Source: Arthrobacter sp. PM3 (lineage in GTDB: Bacteria; Actinomycetota; Actinomycetes; Actinomycetales; Micrococcaceae). From it: a stretch of 64,000 nucleotides of DNA. Both the position numbers and the translations under genes were made by a program. A model generated the notes under the pieces. It ran no database searches, was not told the origin of the DNA, and was given only the letters and a program-made list of their open reading frames with translations. Below are positions 38,101-45,499 of the stretch, in pieces (the stretch's first letter is position 1; every line of letters starts with the position of its first letter). Location: contig NZ_CP022314.1 in assembly GCF_003352915.1 (NCBI RefSeq), forward strand, positions 988,460 to 1,052,459, written 5' to 3'.

Positions 38101-38349
38101 GGCCTCATCACGATGGCGGTCCTGATCCCGCCGGGACTGTTCGGCGGCGCCGTGGGCTCTGCCCTGCTCGGTCCGATGGCCCTGATCATCGCCGGCGGCC
38201 TCATCACGACAACACTCGTCGGCATCTTCGTACTCCCCCTGCTCGCACTCTGGTTCGGGCCGCGGACCGCCCCTGAAGAGTGGGCCGAAGTGTACGAAGC
38301 CGAAACTCCCGTTCAGCCTGATTCGCAGGAAAAGGTGGAAGCAAAATGA
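35173..38349 (+). CDS. CusA/CzcA-like RND permease with altered proton-relay motif
   Basis: This 1058-residue RND permease has the heavy-metal-efflux-type start ([17 protein letters not shown] ... [62 protein letters not shown]), two large extracytoplasmic loops and 12 helices. In TM4 the sequence is [11 protein letters not shown] (residues 409-419), where the partner permease has [11 protein letters not shown]: the first Asp of the pair is Gly412 and the Glu is Gln. In the TM10 region it has AGRHAALL (R937, H938) where the partner has AARNGILL. These changes suggest loss of proton coupling. Its stop overlaps the next gene by 4 nt. Substrate is unknown. Confidence 0.88.
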   Translation: [1058 protein letters not shown]

Positions 38350-38801
38350 CCAGCCACAAGCCCCAACCCCGCCAGGCTATGGCGGCCGCAGTCTGCGCAA
38401 CGCTTCTGTTCGCCCTCCCGGCATGCGCGCAGTCCGCGGCGGTGACACCCGCCGCCGCCGGTTCGGCCCCCGTCAAGGTGGAGAAGAACGCCACCACCGG
38501 CATCGCCAAGCTGACCCTGACCGAACAAGGCCTGGCCCGGATCCAGCTGAAGACGGTGCCAGTTGCCGCGGGCGCCGGAACGGACGTGTTGCTGCCGTAC
38601 GCCTCGCTCCTCTATGACGCCAGCGGCAAGACCTGGGTCTACACCAACCCCGCCCCGCAGGTGTTCGAGCGCCAGGCGGTTACCGTCAGCAAGATCGAAT
38701 CAGGCGTTGTCACGGCCACCAAGGGCCCTGCCGTGGGAACACCGGTGGTGACGGTGGGCGCGGTTGAACTCTTCGGCGCCGAGTTGAACACGGGTAAATG
38801 A
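38346..38801 (+). CDS. Minimal RND adaptor-like lipoprotein
   Basis: The 151-residue protein has a lipoprotein signal with lipobox LPAC (Cys27). The mature part resembles only the last, membrane-proximal part of CusB/CzcB adaptors: IQLKTVPVAAG, LLPYASLLYDASGKTWVYTNPAPQVFERQAVTVSKIESGVVTATKGPAVGTPVVTVGAVELFGAEL. The coiled-coil hairpin and lipoyl domain that bridge to an outer-membrane channel are absent, which makes sense in a monoderm without such a channel. It lies between the two RND genes, overlapping the first by 4 nt and preceding the second by 1 nt, so it probably docks onto the pump. Confidence 0.75.
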   Translation: MTSHKPQPRQAMAAAVCATLLFALPACAQSAAVTPAAAGSAPVKVEKNATTGIAKLTLTEQGLARIQLKTVPVAAGAGTDVLLPYASLLYDASGKTWVYTNPAPQVFERQAVTVSKIESGVVTATKGPAVGTPVVTVGAVELFGAELNTGK

Positions 38802-38802
38802 C

Positions 38803-41800
38803 ATGCGCCGGATAGTTGCGGCGAGCATCAGGTTCAGATCGATCATCATCGCGCTCGCCGCGGCGCTGATGATCGTGGGCGGCGCGCAACTGAGCAGCGC
38901 ATCGGTGGACGTCTTCCCGGAGTTCGCCCCGCCCAAAGTGGAGGTCCAGACAGCCTGCCTGGGACTGACCGCCGCCGAAGTCGAGGAACTGGTGTCGGTG
39001 CCCATGGAGGAGGCGTTCAACGGCATCGACGGGCTCGACCACATGCGTTCGAAGTCTGTCCCCCAGCTGTCGTCGATCGTGATGGAATTCGAGAACGGCA
39101 CGGACTTGCTCACCGCCCGGCAGTTGGTGTCGGAGCGCCTGGCTACGGTCATCCCGACCCTGCCCACCTGGGCGGCCCCGCCGCTGATGCTGCAGCCGTT
39201 GTCCTCGACCAGCCGCGTCATGAAGATCGGCCTGTCCTCGGACACACGGTCCCTGATCGAGATGTCCATGATTTCCTACTGGAACATCAGGGCCCACCTG
39301 CTGCGGGTGCCCGGGGTAGCCAATGTGGCCATCTGGGGCGAACGCCTGCAGATGCTCCAGGTGCAGGTTGATCCGGCCAAGCTGGCCGCCAACAACGTCA
39401 CGCTGGAAAACGTGATGAACTCCACCTCCGATGCCCTGGATGCGGGCCTGCTGCAATACTCCCCGGGCGCCCTTATCGGCACGGGCGGCTCCATCGATAC
39501 CCCCAACCAGAGCCTCGGCATCCGGCACGTGCAGGCCATCAGGTCCCCGGCGGAGCTTGCGCAGGTGGCCCTCGAGGAGCGTGAGGGCCTGCCTCCCCTG
39601 CGGCTCGCCGACGTCGCGAACGTCGTGGAGGACCACCAGCAGCTGATCGGTGACGCGGTAATCAACGGCGGCCCGGGCCTGATGCTGATTGTCGAAAAGC
39701 TGCCGTGGGGCAACACACTCGAGGTCACCCGGGGAGTGGAGGAGGCCCTCAAGGAACTCCAGCCCGGCCTGACCGGGATCGCAGTGGACACCACCTTGTT
39801 CCGGCCGGCCTCCTTCATCGAGGAGTCCCTCGGCAACCTGAGCCTCGCACTCCTGCTCGGCTGCCTGCTGGTGGTCCTGGTGCTGAGCGTCTTCCTGTTC
39901 CAGTGGCGCACGGCGCTGGTCAGCGTGACGGCCATCCCGTTGTCGCTGATGGCGGCCGCCCTGGTGCTGTACTGGACCGGAGGCACGATTAACACGATGG
40001 TGCTGGCGGGGCTGGTGATCGCCGTCGGGGTGGTGGTGGACGATGCGATCATCGACGTCGAGAACATCGTCAGGCGGCTCCGTCAGCACCGGGCCGGCGG
40101 CGGGACGGCCAGCACGGCCAGGGTGGTGGTCAATGCCTCCCTCGAGGTCCGCGGACCGATTGTCTACGCCACGTTGATCATCGTCGCCGCCACGGTGCCG
40201 ATCTTTTTCCTGGACGGGCTCACGGGCGCCTTCTTCCGGCCGCTGGCTGTCTCGTACACCCTCGCGGTGCTGGCGTCCATGCTGGTGGCTCTCACGGTCA
40301 CCCCGGCGATGGCGTACATCTTCCTCCGGAACGCCAAGCTGGAGGACCGGGACCCGCCCGTGGTCAGGGTGCTCAAGCGCTGGTACGGCAAGCTGCTGCG
40401 GCCCATGGTCCGCCGCCCCGCCCCGGGGTATCTGGCCCTGGGCGCCCTGGGGGTCATCGGCATCGTCGCGGCGCCGCTGCTGGGCCAGTCGCTGCTCCCG
40501 TCGTTCAAGGAGCGGGATTTCCTGATGCACTGGCTCACCCAGCCCGGCACGTCGAACGCCGAGGAAGTCCGGGTCAGCCAGTTGGCCTGCAAGGAGCTCA
40601 TGACCATCCCGGGAGTGAACAACTGCGGGTCCCATATCGGACAGGCCTTCAACGCCGATGAGGTGGTGGGCGTCTACTTCGGTGAGAACTGGATCAGCGT
40701 TGACCCCTCGGTGGACTATGACGACACCCTGGCCTCCATCCAGGAAGTCGTGGACGGTTACCCCGGAATCGTCCGGGACGTCCAGACCTACCTGAAGGAG
40801 CGGATCCGTGAGGTGCTGACGGGCACCGGTTACGCCGTCGTCGTGCGCGTCTACGGCGACGACCTCGCGACATTGCGCCAGGAGGCTGACAAGATCAAGG
40901 GCATCCTGGGCGGGATCGACGGGGCCCTCGGCGCGAAGGTCGCGCTCCAGACGAGCATTCCGCAGATCAATGTGGAAGTGAACCTGGAGGCGGCGAACAA
41001 ATACGGGCTGAAGCCTGGCGACGTGCGCCGCGCCGCGGCGACGCTGGTCTCCGGTGAGGAAGTCGGCGACGTCTACCGCGACGGCAAGGCCTACGACGTC
41101 CAGGTGTGGAGCGCACCGGAGATTCGGACCAGTGTCACGAGCATCGAGAACCTTCCCCTCGACACACCGAGCGGGCAAAGGATCCGGCTGGCTGACGTCG
41201 CCACGATCGCCGTCAAACCCACCCCGAACGTCATTGAGCGTTCGGAGGGATCCAGGCGCATCGATGTCAGCGCGAACGTCAAAGAAGGTGACCTGGCCAG
41301 GGTCGTGGAGAAGCTGAAGTCCGAGATGGAGTCGGTGGAGTTCCCCGTCGGCTACGAAGCAGTGGTCCTCGGCGAATACGCCGAACGCCAGGCCGCCTCA
41401 CAGCGGCTGCTGCTCTACTCGGTGGGCGCGATCATCGTCGTCTTCCTGCTGCTCCAGGCCGCGTTCCGGAGCTGGCGTCTGGCGGTCCTGGCCATCCTGA
41501 CGCTCCCGGTCGCGTTGGTCGGCGGCGTGATTGCCGCCCACCTCAGCGGCGGGATCCTGTCCCTGGGCTCCCTGGTCGGCTTCCTGACGCTCATGGGCAT
41601 CGCCGCCCGCAACGGCATCCTGCTCATCAACCACTGCCAGCATCTGGAACAGTACGAGGGCATGGCCTTCGGACCGGCCCTGGTGTTGCGGGGAGCGTCC
41701 GAACGGTTGTCGCCGATTCTGATGACCACGCTCGCCACGGCCCTGGCCCTGGTGCCGCTGGTGGTGATGGGGAACCTGCCCGGCCACGAAATCGAGCACC

Positions 41801-41946
41801 CGATGGCCGTCGTGATCCTCGGCGGCCTGGTGACCTCGACCCTGGTCAATCTGTTCATCGTTCCCTCGCTCTACCTGCGGTTCGCCAAGAAGGGCGCGCC
41901 AAGGGACCGGGGGCCCCGCCAGCCCGAGCCGGTCGCCGCGGCGTAG
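38803..41946 (+). CDS. CusA/CzcA-like RND permease with intact relay motifs
   Basis: The second RND permease (1047 residues) shares its plan and many segments with the first ([74 protein letters not shown]). TM4 reads [20 protein letters not shown], with D413, D414, D418 and E420; TM10 reads [13 protein letters not shown] (R936, N937). The C-terminal [24 protein letters not shown] is well conserved. It is probably the proton-driven subunit of the pair. Whether it exports metal ions, as its family suggests, cannot be read from sequence. Confidence 0.92.
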   Translation: [1047 protein letters not shown]

Positions 41947-41979
41947 TAACCAACCCACCATCACGGAGAGGCCAGTCAA

Positions 41980-42936
41980 ATGTCTCCACGAACCACGAGA
42001 TTCACCGCTTACGGCACCGCACTGCTGTTGCTGGTGGGGTCGCTGACGGCAGCGACGGCGGCAGCGGCTGCGGCAATAACACCTGCGGCAACAACACCGG
42101 CGGCAACACCGGCGGCCGCCGGTTCCCAGGAGCTGTGCGGCCCCGGCTCGGCGCTGACGTTCAACCGTTCGGCCTTCCCGGCCAAGCCGGCGGTCGACAA
42201 CAAGTGGCTCACGCTCAAGCCGGGCATGCAGTACACCACCACGGGGAAGGTCGTCTCCGCGGAAGGCACGTCCGTCCGCAAGGTGGTCAGCACGGTCACC
42301 GGGCTGACCAAGGTCATCGACGGGGTCAAAACGATCGCCATCTGGGACCGCGACTACTCCGACGGTGAACTCGTCGAATCCGAGCTCGCGTTCTTCGCGC
42401 AGACGGAAAAGGGTGCGGTCTGGCTCTTCGGCGAGTATCCGGAGGAGTATGAGAACGGCAAGCTGGCCGGCGCGCCCAGCACCTTCATCAGCGGCATCGA
42501 CAAGGCCCGGGCCGGGATCGCGATGCTAGCCGAGCCGCACCGGAACACGCCGGCGTACGTGCAGGCCTACGCGCCGAGCGTGGACTTCCTGGATTGCGGC
42601 GACGTCAAGGACAAGCACCTGTGCGTCTGTGTCCCGACGGGATGCTACGACGACGTCATGGTGATCGACGAGTTCAACCCGCTGGATCCGCCCAGCGCCG
42701 GCCACCAGCGCAAGTATTACTCGGCCGGGACCGGACTGATCAAGGTGACGGCCGTGGGCGGGGAGGACCAGGAATTCCTGGACCTGGTCAAGATCAAGAA
42801 GCTCTCCAGCGCCGAACTGGCCGCCGTCAACGCCCGCGCGCTGGCGATCGACCGCCGGGGCTACTCGGTGAGCAAGGACGTCTACGCCAAAACACCGCGC
42901 GCCGTCGTTTCAACGACGTCGGGCCCGGCCTCCTGA
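41980..42936 (+). CDS. Secreted Cys-containing protein of the RND locus
   Basis: The 318-residue protein starts with a signal peptide ending in an Ala/Thr-rich stretch (cleavage about residue 30). The mature domain has conserved-looking blocks: VDNKWLTLKPGMQYTTTGKV, VIDGVKTIAIWDRDYSDGELVESELAFFAQTEKGAVWLFGEYPEEYENG and CVCVPTGCYDDVMVIDEFNPLDP. Five Cys fall in the mature part (CGPG, LDCGD, LCVCV, TGCYD), a layout suited to disulfides or metal binding. I recognise similar unnamed secreted proteins in other actinobacteria but no function. ATG 41980 has GGAGAGG upstream. It is the last gene of the RND operon and may be its extracytoplasmic accessory. Confidence 0.8.
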   Translation: MSPRTTRFTAYGTALLLLVGSLTAATAAAAAAITPAATTPAATPAAAGSQELCGPGSALTFNRSAFPAKPAVDNKWLTLKPGMQYTTTGKVVSAEGTSVRKVVSTVTGLTKVIDGVKTIAIWDRDYSDGELVESELAFFAQTEKGAVWLFGEYPEEYENGKLAGAPSTFISGIDKARAGIAMLAEPHRNTPAYVQAYAPSVDFLDCGDVKDKHLCVCVPTGCYDDVMVIDEFNPLDPPSAGHQRKYYSAGTGLIKVTAVGGEDQEFLDLVKIKKLSSAELAAVNARALAIDRRGYSVSKDVYAKTPRAVVSTTSGPAS

Positions 42937-42941
42937 CCTGA

Positions 42942-42986
42942 CACGGAAGAGCTCCGGCCCGGATACCGGGCCGGAGCTCTTCCGTG
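42942..42986. terminator. Very long terminator hairpin between the RND operon and glpK
   Basis: Perfect 21-bp arms (42942-42962 and 42966-42986) with a 3-nt ATA loop lie between converging genes. There is only a short T-containing tail (CTCTGTTC). It should act in both directions. Confidence 0.88.
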
Positions 42987-43002
42987 CTCTGTTCGCCGTT
43001 TA

Positions 43003-44517
43003 CTACTTGACGTCCTCGTCCACCCAGTCCATGGACTTGGTGACCGCCTTCTTCCACAGGCGCATCTGGCGGTCGCGTTCGGCCTGGTCCATCTGCGGCT
43101 CCCAGCGCTTGTCCTCGGCCCAGTTGGCCGAGCACTCGCCGAGGTCCTTCCAGAACCCGACGGCGAGGCCGGCGGCGTAGGCTGCGCCCAGCGCCGTCGT
43201 CTCGACCACCTTCGGCCGGATCACCGGGACCCCCAGGATGTCGGCCTGGAACTGCATCAGGGCGTCGTTGGCGACCATGCCGCCGTCGACCTTCAGCTCA
43301 CTCAGCGGCACGCCCGAGTCGGCGTTGACGGCGTCGAGCACCTCGCGGGTCTGGAAGGCAGTGGCCTCCAGCGCCGCGCGGGCGACGTGGTTCTTGTTCA
43401 CGAACCGGGTCAGGCCGACAATCGCGCCGCGGGCGTCGGAACGCCAGTACGGGGCAAAGAGGCCGGAGAACGCCGGCACGATGTAGACCCCGCCGTTGTC
43501 TTCAACGGCTGCGGCCAGCGTCTCCACCTCGGGGGCGCTGCTGATCATGCCCAGGTTGTCCCGCAGCCACTGGATCAGCGAACCGGTGACGGCGATCGAG
43601 CCTTCCAGCGCGTAGTGCGGCTTCGCGTCGCCGAGCTTGTAGCCGACCGTGGTCAGCAGCCCGTTCTTGGAGTGGACGATTTCCTCGCCGGTGTTGAAGA
43701 TGAGGAAGCAGCCCGTGCCGTAGGTGTTCTTGGCTTCGCCGGTGTCGAATGCGGCCTGGCCGAACGTGGCCGCCTGCTGGTCGCCCAGGATGCCGGCCAC
43801 GGGCACCTCGCGCAGCAGCTGGGAGGTGTGGACCGTGCCGTAGACCTCCGAGGAGGACTTGATGGCCGGCATCATCGAGGCCGGGACGCCGAAGGCATCG
43901 AGGATTTCCTGGTCCCAGGAGAGCGTGTCCAGGTCCATGAACATGGTCCTCGAGGCGTTGGTCACGTCGGTGACGTGGACGCCGCCGTCGGTCCCGCCGG
44001 TCAGGTTCCACAGCACCCAGCAGTCGGTGTTGCCGAACACCAGGTCCCCTGCCTCGGCTTTGGCGCGGGCGCCTTCAACGTTGTCCAGGATCCACTTGAT
44101 CTTGGTGCCGGAGAAGTAGGTCGCCAGCGGCAGGCCGACTTTCTGCTTGAAGCGTTCCGGCCCCCCGTCCTTGGCCAGTTCGTCGACGATCGGCTGGGTG
44201 CGGGTGTCCTGCCACACGATGGCGTTGTAGACCGCCTCACCCGTGGTCTTGTCCCAGACGACGGCCGTTTCGCGCTGGTTGGTGATGCCGACGGCGGCGA
44301 TGTCATGTCGGGTCAGGTTTGCCTTCGACAGGGCCGAAGCGATCACCTCGCGGGTGTTGTTCCAGATTTCGGCGGGGTTGTGCTCCACCCAGCCGGCCTG
44401 GGGGAAAATCTGCTCGTGTTCCATCTGGCCGGAGGAAACAATGCTGCCGCTGTGGTCGAACACGATGGCGCGGGTGCTCGTCGTGCCCTGGTCAATGGCG
44501 ATTACGTACTGGTTCAT
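43003..44517 (-). CDS. glpK: Glycerol kinase
   Basis: GlpK phosphorylates glycerol to glycerol-3-phosphate. FGGY-kinase features are present over 504 residues: [14 protein letters not shown] (phosphate 1), VWQDTRT, the [16 protein letters not shown] region with the catalytic Asp, and [40 protein letters not shown] 44517 follows AAGGA. It is transcribed after glpF, 71 bp away. No FruA/HPr-type His regulation can be judged from sequence. Confidence 0.97.
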   Translation of the reverse strand: MNQYVIAIDQGTTSTRAIVFDHSGSIVSSGQMEHEQIFPQAGWVEHNPAEIWNNTREVIASALSKANLTRHDIAAVGITNQRETAVVWDKTTGEAVYNAIVWQDTRTQPIVDELAKDGGPERFKQKVGLPLATYFSGTKIKWILDNVEGARAKAEAGDLVFGNTDCWVLWNLTGGTDGGVHVTDVTNASRTMFMDLDTLSWDQEILDAFGVPASMMPAIKSSSEVYGTVHTSQLLREVPVAGILGDQQAATFGQAAFDTGEAKNTYGTGCFLIFNTGEEIVHSKNGLLTTVGYKLGDAKPHYALEGSIAVTGSLIQWLRDNLGMISSAPEVETLAAAVEDNGGVYIVPAFSGLFAPYWRSDARGAIVGLTRFVNKNHVARAALEATAFQTREVLDAVNADSGVPLSELKVDGGMVANDALMQFQADILGVPVIRPKVVETTALGAAYAAGLAVGFWKDLGECSANWAEDKRWEPQMDQAERDRQMRLWKKAVTKSMDWVDEDVK

Positions 44518-44588
44518 GCTGACGTCCTTGTCTGTTGTGCGTGCTTGTCTGTTCAGGGTGCGTGTCTGCGTGGCAGTTGAACTGGCCG

Positions 44589-45341
44589 TTATTTCGGAAG
44601 TACAGCGGGGATGATCGGCACGACGGCCGCCACGATGCCGGCGAGGCCGCCGCCAACGAGCGGTCCGACAACCGGGATCCAGGAGTAGCTCCAGTCGCTG
44701 GAGCCCTTGCCCTTCATGGGGAGCAGGGCGTGCGCGATGCGCGGACCAAGGTCACGCGCCGGGTTGATGGCGTAGCCCGTGGGACCGCCGAGTGAAACAC
44801 CGATGCCGACAACCAGCAACGCGACCGAAAGCGGGCCGAGCCCGGAGGGGGTTCCGCCGAAGGTCAGGATGACGAAGACGAGGACAAAGGTGCCGATGAT
44901 TTCGGTGACCACGTTCCACAGGTTGGAGCGGATGGCCGGGCCGGTGGAGAAGACGGCCAGCTGGCTCGCCGGTTCGGGCTCGGCGTCGAAGTGCTGCCTG
45001 TAGGCCAGCCACATCACGACAGCGCCCAGGAAGGCACCAAGCATTTCACCGCCGAAGTAGGTCAGGGTGGAGGCGGCGTCGACCGGGACGCCGGGAGCGT
45101 ACAGCTTCTTGCCGTTGAGCAGCAGGCCGAAGGTCACGGCGGGGTTCAGGTGGGCCCCGGACTGGGCGGCAACATAGACACCGGAGAAGACGGCAATGCC
45201 CCATCCCCAGGTCACCATCAGGAACCCGCCGTTGTTGCCCTTGGTGCCTCTAAGCGCAACGTTGGCCACCACGCCGCAACCCAGGAGGGTCAGCATTGCG
45301 GTACCGAATACTTCGGACAGGAAAACTATTCCAAGAGACAT
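44589..45341 (-). CDS. glpF: Glycerol facilitator (MIP/aquaporin family)
   Basis: This is a six-helix membrane channel for glycerol. The two pore-lining motifs are HLNPAVTF and [10 protein letters not shown]; the Asp after the second NPAR is characteristic of glycerol facilitators rather than water channels. ATG 45341 (250 residues) has GAGGAG 6 nt upstream; the open frame upstream is not conserved. It lies between glpD and glpK on the minus strand, so glycerol enters, is phosphorylated and is oxidised by neighbouring products. Confidence 0.95.
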   Translation of the reverse strand: MSLGIVFLSEVFGTAMLTLLGCGVVANVALRGTKGNNGGFLMVTWGWGIAVFSGVYVAAQSGAHLNPAVTFGLLLNGKKLYAPGVPVDAASTLTYFGGEMLGAFLGAVVMWLAYRQHFDAEPEPASQLAVFSTGPAIRSNLWNVVTEIIGTFVLVFVILTFGGTPSGLGPLSVALLVVGIGVSLGGPTGYAINPARDLGPRIAHALLPMKGKGSSDWSYSWIPVVGPLVGGGLAGIVAAVVPIIPAVLPK

Positions 45342-45395
45342 CTTTGACTCCTCTATTTTCTGTTGTCGGTCCTTCGCGAGTTTGAAAGACCGTGG

Positions 45396-45423
45396 GGCCG
45401 GCAGCACGTTCGTGCTGCCGGCC
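45396..45423 (-). terminator. Hairpin between glpD and glpF
   Basis: Perfect 13-bp arms (45396-45408 / 45411-45423) with a TT loop, 77 bp past the glpD stop. It would separate glpD from glpFK or give partial read-through. Confidence 0.7.
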
Positions 45424-45499
45424 AGCCACTGCGCCGGCCGCCGGGGCGGACCGCGCAGTGCTTGCACCCGGGCTTCCCTGCCCGGGCACGCAAGTCGTA

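Noticed and set aside
38710..41178. 822-codon open frame on the minus strand within the second RND gene
   Set aside because: Shadow frame rich in His, Gln, Asp and Gly, no recognisable domain, no ribosome binding site.
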